This document shows positions 36,618 to 45,814 of a stretch of 64,000 nt of DNA, piece after piece. The stretch spans positions 1-64,000 of the forward strand of contig CAILJB010000091.1 in NCBI GenBank assembly GCA_903834465.1, given 5' to 3'. The stretch's first letter is position 1. Each line of letters opens with the position of its first letter. The notes under the pieces are model-generated. The model was not told the DNA's origin. It saw only the letters and a program-made list of their open reading frames with translations, and did not search any database. The translations under genes were made by a program, and so were the position numbers. This DNA comes from an uncultured Pseudomonadota bacterium. GTDB taxonomy: Bacteria > Pseudomonadota > Gammaproteobacteria > Methylococcales > Methylomonadaceae.

Positions 36618-37508
36618 ATGATTCAAGAAGAATTAGCAAAACAAATATTGAAAAATCTTAGCAGTCTTAAACTTTCGCCTCCTGCTGTTAATAACAATTA
36701 CAGGTTCAAAGATACATTAAAGCAATGTTTATTGGATAGTGTTGGTGACTCCACCATTACATTAGAGGCAACAAATAAGCTGAAAATAGAAATCAAAAAA
36801 GAAGAGTTTAACCTTGCTCTCTTTTCTGATTTTTATTTTGGACATATACGAATCAAAGAACAAATTAAAAATGTTGGTAATTTACTAAACTCAAGCTCTC
36901 AAGTGGCATGGATTGTAACTACTACCTATTATGCCTGTTATTTTATGGCTGTTGAGATAGCCAAATTACATGGTGAATTTATTATCAATTTTTCTGCGGA
37001 TGAATTTGCGACCATATTGAGTAATTCTAGCAATCCGAATGGGCTAAGTGTAACTTCGGATAGCAATAACAGTTTCAAAGTTTTAGTTAAATCGTCCAAT
37101 TATGAAAATTTTTTAGATTTGCAACTAACAAAAGAAAGTTCAAAGCCTCATAAAATTGTATGGATAAATTTATGTAAAATTATTAGACAATTAAAAGTGC
37201 ATGATTGCTTATTACAACATAAAAATTTACTCACAGATATTTGTGATAATGGCAAGGACAAGTGGAAACTTCCTAGTACAGTGAGAAATGAATGGAATTA
37301 TACTTATGCAAATTATTATTCTGATAATGGAACGGATTTGGGTAATAAGTTTTTATCCATCATCAAAAATCCTAATTCTGCTATGAAGTGGACCAATTTA
37401 AGGACAATTCAACCCGATGAACAAAATATAACGGCAAGCATTGCCTATTTGTATCATTGCCTATGTCAAACAATAGAAAAACTCGATAACCGATTTAATC
37501 CGTCTTGA
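36618..37508 (+). CDS. Hypothetical partner of the DGQHR protein, possibly HEPN-like
   Basis: 296 residues, not recognised, starting 2 bp after the DGQHR stop. It is predicted largely helical with no signal peptide. A helix SSSQVAWIVTTTYYACYFMA followed far downstream by TVRNEWNYTYANYY resembles the helix-RN motif layout of HEPN-type proteins, but the catalytic His expected after RN is Tyr or absent, so the match is weak. AT-rich like its partner. A shared function with the DGQHR protein is inferred from the tight spacing and common terminator. Confidence 0.7.
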   Translation: MIQEELAKQILKNLSSLKLSPPAVNNNYRFKDTLKQCLLDSVGDSTITLEATNKLKIEIKKEEFNLALFSDFYFGHIRIKEQIKNVGNLLNSSSQVAWIVTTTYYACYFMAVEIAKLHGEFIINFSADEFATILSNSSNPNGLSVTSDSNNSFKVLVKSSNYENFLDLQLTKESSKPHKIVWINLCKIIRQLKVHDCLLQHKNLLTDICDNGKDKWKLPSTVRNEWNYTYANYYSDNGTDLGNKFLSIIKNPNSAMKWTNLRTIQPDEQNITASIAYLYHCLCQTIEKLDNRFNPS

Positions 37509-37523
37509 CAAATATTCTTACCT

Positions 37524-37573
37524 AAAAAAGCTCAAACTGCAACGCGATTAAAGCGTTGTATCTTGAGCTTTTG
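37524..37573. terminator. Bidirectional terminator after the DGQHR unit
   Basis: AAAAGCTCAA...GCAACGC / GCGTTG...TTGAGCTTTT forms a long stem with a small internal mismatch around GATTAAA. It lies between the convergent DGQHR unit and the DUF2970 gene. Confidence 0.85.
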
Positions 37574-37591
37574 ATTTAGCTTTTTAAAAAT

Positions 37592-37777
37592 TTACAACAC
37601 CATCGAAACAACTAATACAATCACGCCGATAAACGTTATCGTAAAAAGAATACCGCCAATCACATACGCCGATAGTGAACCGTGTTGAAAATCTTGTTCA
37701 CGATTTTTACTATTTTGCACACCGGTTGCAGCGGCGATAACACTTTTTGCAACTTCTATAAATGTTGGTTTTGACAT
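37592..37777 (-). CDS. DUF2970 membrane protein
   Basis: 61 residues from the ATG at 37777, which has a GGTGAGA ribosome site. It shows the DUF2970 pattern: AKSVIAAATGVQNSKNREQDF, then one membrane helix (GGILFTITFIGVIVLVVSMV). Function unknown. It follows rluB directly and may be co-transcribed. Confidence 0.87.
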   Translation of the reverse strand: MSKPTFIEVAKSVIAAATGVQNSKNREQDFQHGSLSAYVIGGILFTITFIGVIVLVVSMVL

Positions 37778-37782
37778 GATTC

Positions 37783-38688
37783 TCACCCTTTAATGACATT
37801 CGTTTTTTCCGCAGATAACCCTGCAAATTCAAATAATAATTCCAATTCTTTGGCTGTTAATTCATAACATTTACCTGTGCGTAATCCGTCAGATAACACC
37901 ACTGGTCCATAACGCACACGCATTAAGCGACTGACAACCACATTTTGAGCTTCCCACAAACGACGCACTAATCGATTTCGCCCTTCGCTGACTACAACGT
38001 GATACCACTTATTCGCGCCTTCGCCACCCATAAAATAGATTTGGTCGAATTTCGCCACGCCATCTTCGAGTTGCACGCCTTGTTTGAGTAATTCTAATTT
38101 TTCGTCCGGCACATCGCCCAAAATTCGCACCGCATATTCGCGCTCCACTTCGGTAGAGGGGTGCATCAATTTATTAGCGAGTTCGCCGTTATTTGTTACC
38201 AATAATAAGCCCGACGTGTTCACGTCTAAACGTCCGACCGCAATCCAACGCGCGGTATCCAATTTCGGCAACTGAGCAAAAATCGTCGGGCGACCTTGTG
38301 GATCGTGGCGCGTAACAATTTCACCAGTGGGTTTGTGATAAATCAACACGCGAGTGGGTTGAATGGCGAATTTTTCCCAATGCACCACGCGGTCGTTAAT
38401 TTGTAAATAATCACCGGTTTTTAAATGTGTCCCTTGCGTCACAACCGTGCCGTTTATTTTCAATCGCCCTTCAGTAATCCAACGTTCAATTTCGCGCCGT
38501 GAACCAATACCGCCCCGCGCTAACACTTTTTGTATACGTTCGGGCGATTCGGCATTGACCACGCCTTTTTGTGTCGATGATTTTTCAGTTGCACGCGATT
38601 TATCATGACGTGGCGCGGTTTTAGGCTTTGTTTTATTAAGTGTATTTTTATCGCGTGAGGCGAAAGGGTTACGTTGTTTATTGTTCAC
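37783..38688 (-). CDS. rluB: 23S rRNA pseudouridine synthase RluB
   Basis: 301 residues: a basic low-complexity N-terminal tail (about 1-50), an S4 RNA-binding domain (RIQKVLARGGIGSRREIERW), and the RsuA-type synthase domain with the catalytic Asp in VGRLDVNTSGLLL. RluB modifies U2605 of 23S rRNA. RluE/RsuA assignments are less likely given the N-terminal extension and the REIERWI-type S4 domain. DUF2970 follows immediately. Confidence 0.9.
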   Translation of the reverse strand: MNNKQRNPFASRDKNTLNKTKPKTAPRHDKSRATEKSSTQKGVVNAESPERIQKVLARGGIGSRREIERWITEGRLKINGTVVTQGTHLKTGDYLQINDRVVHWEKFAIQPTRVLIYHKPTGEIVTRHDPQGRPTIFAQLPKLDTARWIAVGRLDVNTSGLLLVTNNGELANKLMHPSTEVEREYAVRILGDVPDEKLELLKQGVQLEDGVAKFDQIYFMGGEGANKWYHVVVSEGRNRLVRRLWEAQNVVVSRLMRVRYGPVVLSDGLRTGKCYELTAKELELLFEFAGLSAEKTNVIKG

Positions 38689-38727
38689 GGTTTTCCTGTA
38701 AAAGTGTTGTGAGATTTGTATCTTGAA

Positions 38728-39294
38728 TTAACGTCGCCATTCTACCGCATGAAAAATCGGATAACGTGCAAATTTATGACCTTTTTCGCGGCGATGCGCC
38801 CATTTTTTTCTAACGTGATATGCCCAAAAATTGTTCATTGCTAAATAACCAACGCCCGAACAGAGAATTCCCATAATCAAACAGCCTAATAAAAAGGGTT
38901 CCCACACATCACCCAAGCCAGATAACACGCTTGTTAGCGAAAAATCTCCTTCTGCTGCGGGTTGATTCAAAATCCATAATCCGACTTGATAGGCGAAATA
39001 AAATAACGGCGGCATCGTCAACGGATTTGTCACCCAAACTAACGCGACTGAAACGGGCAAATTTGACCGAAAATAAATCGCTGCCGCAGCGGCAATCGCC
39101 ATTTGCGTAGGTGTTGGAATCCACGCACAAAATAATCCGACCGCAAACGCCATCGAAATCGACCGCCGATTTAAATGCCACAAATTTGGGTCGTGTAATT
39201 TCTCGCCCAAAAACTGTAGACTTTTGTGGCGTTTAATCACTTCTGGGTCGGGAATAAATCTGTGCATCATTTTTTCAATCAATTCTTTAGCCAT
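38728..39294 (-). CDS. DUF2062 membrane protein
   Basis: 188 residues with three hydrophobic segments and the DUF2062 signature SMAFAVGLFCAWIPTPTQM and SVALVWVTNPLTMPPLF. The family is widespread in proteobacteria and uncharacterised. It is divergent from comEC across 35 bp. Confidence 0.9.
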   Translation of the reverse strand: MAKELIEKMMHRFIPDPEVIKRHKSLQFLGEKLHDPNLWHLNRRSISMAFAVGLFCAWIPTPTQMAIAAAAAIYFRSNLPVSVALVWVTNPLTMPPLFYFAYQVGLWILNQPAAEGDFSLTSVLSGLGDVWEPFLLGCLIMGILCSGVGYLAMNNFWAYHVRKKWAHRREKGHKFARYPIFHAVEWRR

Positions 39295-39329
39295 TCTCTA
39301 TTTTCCTCATTCATTATTATTTTTCTTGC

Positions 39330-41588
39330 ATGATAGGTCGCGCTCTTGCTTTTGTATGTGGCGATTTGGCAGTGCAACAATTAGCACAATTGCCATCCTT
39401 AAACTGGTTGCTCGTCACTGGCGCGTTAGCGGCAATTATGGCACGGTTACGCTACTTTCACTGGCTCTTTTTCATAATCGGTTTTTTATGGGCAAGTGGT
39501 TTTGGCTATTATCAATTGCATGACCGATTATCACCCGAATTTGAAGGCATCCCGCTCACCATCACCGGCGAAATTGCCAACTTGCCCGACCAAAATTCGC
39601 ACCGCGCTAATTTTGAATTTACGCTCGAAAAAACCACCAAAAAATTACCCGATAAACTCAAACTCAGTTGGTACGAACCAAATATCATTTTACACGCTGG
39701 CGAACATTGGACATTTACCGTCAAACTCAAACGTCCACATGCTAATTTTAATTTAGGCGGACAGGATTTTGAAAGTTGGTTATTTATGCAAGGTATTGGC
39801 GCGACGGGAACCGTTTATGCGAAAACGTCGCCCATTTTTGTTGCACCAGCTTCGTTTAGTATTAACGCGCTACGGCAAAAAATTGGCGATACTTTGACTC
39901 AACGTTATGGCGAAAATACCAGTGGTGCATTATTGAAAGCCTTAACGATTGGCGATGATAACGGATTGAATTCGAAAAACTGGGACACATTTCGAATTAC
40001 TGGCACAACGCATTTAATCGTGATTTCGGGTTCGCACATTGCGTTAGTTGCGGGGTTGATTTATTGGCTGACGTTAAAATTGTGGGCAAGTTTTGGCTCA
40101 TTGCGTGTTTCACCGCCTCGCGTCGCGGCATTGGCGAGTTTGTTTGCTGCGATGGGTTATGCGAGTCTGGCAGGTTATGTGATTCCAACAAAACGTGCCG
40201 TGATTATGATTGGAATGGTGGCGTTAGCGAGTTTTTATCAGCGGCAACTGGGTCATTTACAAAGTTTGGCGATGGCGTTATTGGCAATGTTAATTTTCAA
40301 CCCAACGATGTTGTTATCGGTTGGTTTTTGGCTGTCATTTTTAGCCGTCGCATTGATTTTATATCGCGTTGCGGGACGTTTGAAATCGCCACCGAATTGG
40401 TTAAATGCCGTGGATATTCAACTCACCGTTTCGTTAGGTTTGTCGCCGTTATTGCTATTATTTTTTCAACAAGTGTCATTGATTGCGCCAGTGGTGAATT
40501 TTATTGCTGTGCCGATTGTTGAATTAGTCGTTGTGCCGTTAGCGTTATTACTCATTGCGGCAATATTCGTTTTACCGTGGTTGGCGGACAACATTTTTCT
40601 GATTTTAGATTTTATTTTGCAAAAATTCATGATGGCGTTGGAATCTGCGACGACTTTGGAATTCGCTAGTATTGATATGCCGCAACCGTCATTTTTTACG
40701 TTGCTTTTATCGTGTTTAGGATTATTGTGGTTATTTGCACCACGAGGCATTCCGGCACGTTGGCTGGGATTGGTTTTAAATTTACCGTTGTTGTTTCCGA
40801 TTATGCCGAAATTAAACAACGGTGAAGCAATTGTTACAGTGTTGGATGTTGGACAAGGTTTAGCGGTTTCGGTGCAAACTCAACATCATGATTTACTTTA
40901 CGATACGGGTGCAAAGTTTCCCAACGGCGGCGACATGGGCAAAAATGTAGTATTGCCATTCTTTCGTTATCAAGGCGTGAAACAGCTCGACACGTTATTG
41001 ATTAGTCATGGCGATAACGATCACATTGGCGGAGCTGAATCGATTTTACAAGCGTTGCCGGTGCAAGAAATTTTAACCAGCGTGCCAGAAAAATTTATCC
41101 CGTATCAAACGACAACGTGTCACGCGGGGCAAACTTGGACATGGGATGGCGTAAATTTTACGGTACTTTCGCCTGTGAAGACTTTTGAATCGGACAATAA
41201 TAATTCCTGTGTTTTGAAAATTGAAACAGCGACGGGTGCAATCTTATTAACCGGTGATATTGAAGCGAGTGCAGAAAATTGGTTGGTTGAAAATGCGCGT
41301 GAAAAATTACGCGCCAATGTATTAGTCGCGCCACATCATGGCAGTAAAACATCGTCTACGCTGCCATTTTTGGAAGCAGTTAAACCTGAAATGGTCTTAA
41401 TTCCATCCGGTTATCGCAATCAATTCCATCATCCAAGCCAAGGCGTGTTGGCGCGTTATCAATCAATGAACGCGAAATTTTTAACGAGCGCGAACAGTGG
41501 CGCGATGACAGTGCGATTAAATCGAGAGAGTGTGACAGTTGAAAGTTTGCGCGAAACAAACGGGAAGTATTGGAATTTTCACGATTAG
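39330..41588 (+). CDS. comEC: ComEC/Rec2 DNA-uptake channel
   Basis: A 752-residue inner-membrane protein: N-terminal helices and DUF4131-like region (about 30-170), the competence domain with HLIVISGSHIALVAG, eight or more further helices, and a C-terminal metallo-beta-lactamase domain with ISHGDNDHIGGAES and VAPHHGSKTS. It carries single-stranded DNA across the inner membrane during transformation, and the metal motifs are intact. It stands alone without other com genes. No ribosome site of note. Completeness suggests the cell may be naturally competent. Confidence 0.95.
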   Translation: MIGRALAFVCGDLAVQQLAQLPSLNWLLVTGALAAIMARLRYFHWLFFIIGFLWASGFGYYQLHDRLSPEFEGIPLTITGEIANLPDQNSHRANFEFTLEKTTKKLPDKLKLSWYEPNIILHAGEHWTFTVKLKRPHANFNLGGQDFESWLFMQGIGATGTVYAKTSPIFVAPASFSINALRQKIGDTLTQRYGENTSGALLKALTIGDDNGLNSKNWDTFRITGTTHLIVISGSHIALVAGLIYWLTLKLWASFGSLRVSPPRVAALASLFAAMGYASLAGYVIPTKRAVIMIGMVALASFYQRQLGHLQSLAMALLAMLIFNPTMLLSVGFWLSFLAVALILYRVAGRLKSPPNWLNAVDIQLTVSLGLSPLLLLFFQQVSLIAPVVNFIAVPIVELVVVPLALLLIAAIFVLPWLADNIFLILDFILQKFMMALESATTLEFASIDMPQPSFFTLLLSCLGLLWLFAPRGIPARWLGLVLNLPLLFPIMPKLNNGEAIVTVLDVGQGLAVSVQTQHHDLLYDTGAKFPNGGDMGKNVVLPFFRYQGVKQLDTLLISHGDNDHIGGAESILQALPVQEILTSVPEKFIPYQTTTCHAGQTWTWDGVNFTVLSPVKTFESDNNNSCVLKIETATGAILLTGDIEASAENWLVENAREKLRANVLVAPHHGSKTSSTLPFLEAVKPEMVLIPSGYRNQFHHPSQGVLARYQSMNAKFLTSANSGAMTVRLNRESVTVESLRETNGKYWNFHD

Positions 41589-41679
41589 GGTTGATATTTA
41601 AATTTTGATACTTATTGTCATAATAGGTTGTTCAGGTCTGCACGACTAATTTTCGATTCAAAATAGGAATTTAAAAATT

Positions 41680-41928
41680 ATGTCAATCAATAATAAAAAA
41701 ACGTCAAGCGAAGTAGCTTCGCAAGCGGCGAAAACTCTTTCAGATAAAAATGCTTCTAAAACTGCAAAACGTTTAGCTGCATCGGCTTTAGCCCAATCTG
41801 TAAATGGAAAGCAAACAGGTGCTGAAATGGAAGATTTAGCTTCGGCTGTGCTGAATAGTACAAAATACAGTAATGCAACAAAAGAATTAGCAGGTTCTGT
41901 TTTAACACAATCAAGCCCTGAGCGTTGA
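41680..41928 (+). CDS. Conserved small hypothetical protein
   Basis: 82 residues, Ser/Ala/Lys-rich and probably helical with two similar halves (KTAKRLAASALAQSV and NATKELAGSVLTQSS). Similar small proteins with this internal repeat recur in proteobacterial chromosomes and plasmids; function unknown. It has a GGAAT-type ribosome site. Confidence 0.7.
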   Translation: MSINNKKTSSEVASQAAKTLSDKNASKTAKRLAASALAQSVNGKQTGAEMEDLASAVLNSTKYSNATKELAGSVLTQSSPER

Positions 41929-42065
41929 TTTTAAAGAGCGTTTGATATAACCACAAGATTAACGAACAGCCAAAACGTCACACTTTAGACTGTTCGTTGA
42001 TTTTAAAGATAAACTGCCACAAAAACTTTCACGCCCCTCAAAAATATTTAAAGGATTTTTTATTC

Positions 42066-42374
42066 GTGAACGACGATAACAATAACAACGACCTGTCACA
42101 TCATATTTTGCCCAATTCTGCGACGATGGTTGGCGTATGCGTTATGGTCATCAGTATCGTTAAAAGCATGCCTGCAGACACGGTGAATTATTTTATCGAC
42201 AAAGCATTGGCTATTGATAGCGTATTATTCATGATTAGCGCACTATTTTCGTTTTTATCAATTCGCCTAGATTATTCTGCTTTGAGGTTAGAGCGGTGGG
42301 CAGAAATAATTTTCATTTTAGGATTGGTCTCGATGACAATGATTGCGGTCATTTTTTCTTTCGAGATTGTTTAG
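42066..42374 (+). CDS. Small membrane protein, GTG start
   Basis: 102 residues from GTG at 42066, chosen because AAAGGA lies 10 bases upstream; a longer ATG frame from 41997 lacks such a site. It has an Asn/Asp-rich N terminus (NDDNNNNDLSHH) and about three membrane helices (MVGVCVMVISIVKSM, DSVLFMISALFSFLSI, AEIIFILGLVSMTMIAVIFS). The family is not recognised. It lies 22 bp before the COG3014 lipoprotein gene. Confidence 0.72.
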   Translation: MNDDNNNNDLSHHILPNSATMVGVCVMVISIVKSMPADTVNYFIDKALAIDSVLFMISALFSFLSIRLDYSALRLERWAEIIFILGLVSMTMIAVIFSFEIV

Positions 42375-42396
42375 TTTTAATCATTCAAGGATTTTT

Positions 42397-43863
42397 ATGC
42401 CGATTTCTCCCCAAAAATTCACGTTAGCGTTAGCCATCACTTTTGTGCTTTCGGGCTGCTCTGTTATGCGAAGTTATGACGACGAGTTAAAACAAACCGT
42501 TGATTTAGTCGCGCAAGGTCAAGTCAATCAAGCTCTGCAACAGCTGGATTCAAATAATACGAGCAGCGATAAAGATTTGTTGTATTACTTTGAAAAAGGC
42601 ACATTGCAGCGTTTTAACAATCAATACAAAGACAGCATTTCGACGTGGCTTTCGGCAGATAGATTAGTCAATGAATGGGAAAACGAGGCGAAAATTCGTG
42701 CCGGCGCAATTTTAGAAAATATTGGCGCGGTGACGCTTAATGATAAAACACGCCGTTATGATGGGCATGATTACGAAAAAGTGATGCTTTCCACGCAATT
42801 GGCTTTGGATCATTTGCTCAATGGTGATTGGGATTTCGCCCGCACGGAAATTAAAAAAACGCATGAACGTGAAGCCGTTATTGCCGAAGTTCGCGCCAAA
42901 GAAGCCGACGAAATTGAAAAAGAAAGTAAAGCCAAAGGCATTGGTACGACATTTAAAGATTTAAACGGTTATCCGGTCGAAACGTTAAATTCGCCCGAAA
43001 TTACCTCGTTAAAAAATGGTTATCAAAGTGCGTTTAGTCATTATTTAGCAGGGTTTGTTTATGAAGCATTGAATGAACCCAGTTTAGCGTCAGCAGGTTA
43101 TCGACAAGCTATTGAATTGCGTCCGAATATCAAAACATTGGAAGATGGATTATCCGGTTTAGATTTACGTCCACGCCAGCATAAACCGAATGAAACAGAT
43201 GTTTTAATGGTCGTCGAAAGCGGCGTTGCTCCGTCACTTTCTTCAATTATGATTCCAATTCCGGTTATTTATAAAGGCTTAGGCGTTATTCCGATTTCAT
43301 TCCCCGTTTTACATTCTGATCCCACGCATACTACCGCGCCAAATTACGTCAGTATCGATAGTGCAATCAATCAACCGCTGGCGATGGTAACAAGTTTAGA
43401 TGCAATGTCGAAACGGGCGTTAAAAGATGATATGACAGGCATTATTTTACGCGGTATTTTACGCTCCGCCGTTAAAACCGCTTCGCAACAAGCCTTGATG
43501 AGTAGTAATAATACTTATGCTGTACTGGCTGGTGTAGCGTTAAATGCGGCGAATGTGATTACTGAATCCGCAGACGAACGAACATGGCGCACGCTGCCTT
43601 CGACGATTAACGTAGCGCGTTTTTCATTGCCAACCGGCAAGCATGAATTTACCATTGGTTCACGAAAACAAACGCTAGAAATTAACGGCTCGCACGCCGT
43701 AGTGGTAGCACGAGTTATTAACAATCAAGTGTATTGGTCACAACCAGTTTACACTGCAAAAATGCCCGCCAATAACACCTTACCCGTTCAACACGTTGAA
43801 CCCGAAATTATGCCTACGAAAACAGCGCGTAAATCTTCCAATAAAAAACGGAGTAAAAAATGA
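42397..43863 (+). CDS. COG3014-family lipoprotein with TPR-like repeats
   Basis: 488 residues from the ATG at 42397 (CAAGGA site). Signal peptide with lipobox FVLSGC, then TPR-like helices (VDLVAQGQVNQALQQLD, YKDSISTWLSADRLVNEW, AGFVYEALNEPSLASAGY) and a C-terminal beta-rich part. The family is uncharacterised but often lies beside YcfL and the penicillin-binding-protein activator LpoB. YcfL follows here with a 4-bp overlap, but lpoB is absent. The longer frame from 42343 lacks a signal peptide at its start. Confidence 0.87.
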   Translation: MPISPQKFTLALAITFVLSGCSVMRSYDDELKQTVDLVAQGQVNQALQQLDSNNTSSDKDLLYYFEKGTLQRFNNQYKDSISTWLSADRLVNEWENEAKIRAGAILENIGAVTLNDKTRRYDGHDYEKVMLSTQLALDHLLNGDWDFARTEIKKTHEREAVIAEVRAKEADEIEKESKAKGIGTTFKDLNGYPVETLNSPEITSLKNGYQSAFSHYLAGFVYEALNEPSLASAGYRQAIELRPNIKTLEDGLSGLDLRPRQHKPNETDVLMVVESGVAPSLSSIMIPIPVIYKGLGVIPISFPVLHSDPTHTTAPNYVSIDSAINQPLAMVTSLDAMSKRALKDDMTGIILRGILRSAVKTASQQALMSSNNTYAVLAGVALNAANVITESADERTWRTLPSTINVARFSLPTGKHEFTIGSRKQTLEINGSHAVVVARVINNQVYWSQPVYTAKMPANNTLPVQHVEPEIMPTKTARKSSNKKRSKK

Positions 43864-44267
43864 AATCGATTCAGTTAATTCAACGTTTAACTATGGTTGC
43901 TACATTAACACTATCTGCGTGTGCAACAACACCTCCTCCACCTCCTAGACCAAATAGCATTCCAACCAAGGTCGAACAATTAGGCGAAATGTCGTACTTG
44001 CAAATCAGCAATATTATCGCGACTAAACGTAATCATTTAATGGCGTTGCAAGCTGAAATTCTCAATACCGATTCAGATAATCAGCAGTTGTATTACCGTT
44101 TCAAATGGTTAGATAGAAATGGAATCGTGATTGGCGATGATGAAGCGTGGCAACCATTGTTAGTTTATGCAGGGCAGAAACAAACTATTAACGCTCTCGC
44201 TCCGTCGCCACAAGCGGTAGATTTTAGAATTTTGGTCAGTAGTCCTGATAATACGGGTAATCCGTAA
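43860..44267 (+). CDS. YcfL-like (DUF1425) lipoprotein
   Basis: 135 residues. Lipobox LTLSAC (Cys20), then a Pro-rich linker (TTPPPPPRP) and a beta-sandwich DUF1425 domain (LMALQAEILNTDSDNQQLYYRFKWLD). In E. coli ycfL precedes lpoB; here it is the last gene of its unit and is followed by a terminator. Outer-membrane location is inferred from the lipobox. Confidence 0.87.
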   Translation: MKSIQLIQRLTMVATLTLSACATTPPPPPRPNSIPTKVEQLGEMSYLQISNIIATKRNHLMALQAEILNTDSDNQQLYYRFKWLDRNGIVIGDDEAWQPLLVYAGQKQTINALAPSPQAVDFRILVSSPDNTGNP

Positions 44268-44278
44268 ATATTAAACAT

Positions 44279-44317
44279 AAAAAACGCCCTAGAACTTACG
44301 TTTTAGGGCGTTTTTAT
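44279..44317. terminator. Bidirectional terminator between ycfL-like and DUF4389 genes
   Basis: AAAAACGCCCTA / TTAGGGCGTTTTT stem around an 11-nt loop with A/T runs on both sides, between convergent genes. Confidence 0.9.
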
Positions 44318-44333
44318 TTGGTGAGAAAATAAT

Positions 44334-44636
44334 TTACTTTTCGTCAGGGAATTTTAAATCCGCTTGAATCCCCCAAGGAGAAAATGGAAACGGTAGCGTT
44401 TCTGTGACAAACGTTAAAAATAGCAAAATATGATATTCATAAATAGCTAAACCACGCCCAAAGCTCAAGATATTACTATTTTTTGTCCCTGTTAATAAGA
44501 CAAAAATCAGTTGCAACACAATAACAGCCCATGCTAACCAACGTGCCATCGTGACAACTACGACAAACAGTAACATGAAAAAAATACGCTTCCACGTTTG
44601 AGCTTGTGATAAATGAATATTGATTTGTTCTTCCAC
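44334..44636 (-). CDS. DUF4389 membrane protein
   Basis: 100 residues with two to three membrane segments (FFMLLFVVVVTMARWLAW, YHILLFLTFVTETLPF) and the family ending LPFPFSPWG. Function unknown. It is 4 bp downstream of the DUF2333 gene and probably in the same operon. Confidence 0.85.
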   Translation of the reverse strand: MEEQINIHLSQAQTWKRIFFMLLFVVVVTMARWLAWAVIVLQLIFVLLTGTKNSNILSFGRGLAIYEYHILLFLTFVTETLPFPFSPWGIQADLKFPDEK

Positions 44637-44640
44637 TGGA

Positions 44641-45726
44641 TTAACCTCTGTTCATAATATCGCGTAAATCGAGAGCTGCCGCGTTAGCACGCGCAATGTA
44701 GTTCGCCATTGATAACGAGTAGTTAGCAAATAAACCATATCCGCTACCGTCTAAAACCATCGGACTCAATGTTGGCGTTAAACTGTTTTCCAATTCACGA
44801 ATCATAATATCAACGGTTCGCATCGCGCGTTTATCAAGCAAAATATCATGAAAATCATGCTTAATGGCGCGTAAAACATGTAACAATGCCCAACTCGCGC
44901 CGCGTGCTTCATAAAACACGTTATCGATTTCCATCCATGTTACTTTTGCAGCCACTTTGTCATTAGCTTGTTCAAGTTCTAATTCGGTTAAACCCGGTGC
45001 AAAGTTACTGCTTGACGCATTCGAACTTAAACGGGTCGATAAATCGCCTAAACGTTTAATCACAACCTCGGTGTATTGCCACAAGTTATCTGCTCGTGAA
45101 TAAAACTGTGCTTTTTTACCCGCATTAGGGTCTTGCAAACGCGCCATGTATTTGTGCAATGCTTGAATCCCTTTTTCATATTCGGCTTCGGTCGCAGGCA
45201 ATGCCCAAGAATTTGGCTCGTAATAAAAATACGGTTCAGCAACCGCTAAATCAGGATCTTGTTCAGATTGCGATTGATCACGGGCAAAATGATTTCGTAA
45301 TGCGGTTGTTGCGTCGCGCAACATAACTAATGCGCCCCATTCCCAACTGGTGATGTTATCGAGCATCACACCGGGTGGCGCAATATCGTTGGTAATATAA
45401 CCACCACTTTTATTTAGCAATGTATCAGCAATATGCGCTAATGTTGCGGCATAAGTGTAACCAAGCGGTAATTGAGACGCTAAAACTTCATAACTAGGGG
45501 CTTCAGCAGGTTCACCGTGTCCAGCATCTGCATTTTCGGCATCAGTTGGCACAGGGGTAAGACCCGCTTGGGAAATTGCCGACTCCAATATGTTGAACTG
45601 TCCAGGCTCTCGCCCCCACCATTGTGCTAACAAAAAGACGATGAAAATGCCAATGGACGCTAAAACGCTAAGCACCCATGCCGTACCTTTTGATTTGATG
45701 TCTGTTATTTTTTCGCTTGCCGCCAT
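44641..45726 (-). CDS. DUF2333 protein
   Basis: 361 residues with one N-terminal membrane helix (about 17-37) and a large periplasmic domain showing DUF2333 features GGYITNDIAPPGVMLDN, SWEWGALVMLRDATTALRNHF and SQSEQDPDLAVAEPYF. The family is found in gammaproteobacteria and is uncharacterised. It pairs with DUF4389 downstream. Confidence 0.88.
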   Translation of the reverse strand: MAASEKITDIKSKGTAWVLSVLASIGIFIVFLLAQWWGREPGQFNILESAISQAGLTPVPTDAENADAGHGEPAEAPSYEVLASQLPLGYTYAATLAHIADTLLNKSGGYITNDIAPPGVMLDNITSWEWGALVMLRDATTALRNHFARDQSQSEQDPDLAVAEPYFYYEPNSWALPATEAEYEKGIQALHKYMARLQDPNAGKKAQFYSRADNLWQYTEVVIKRLGDLSTRLSSNASSSNFAPGLTELELEQANDKVAAKVTWMEIDNVFYEARGASWALLHVLRAIKHDFHDILLDKRAMRTVDIMIRELENSLTPTLSPMVLDGSGYGLFANYSLSMANYIARANAAALDLRDIMNRG

Positions 45727-45814
45727 GATTTAAACCTTAAAAGGAAATATATTTGCGAGATTGTATTTTAAAAGTGTGGCGCATAGTAGCAGGTTTTTAT
45801 TGTTTTTGGCGCGA

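Noticed and set aside
40064-40522. 152-residue frame inside comEC in another frame
   Set aside because: comEC is complete and family-like across this stretch; the overlapping frame has no recognisable features.
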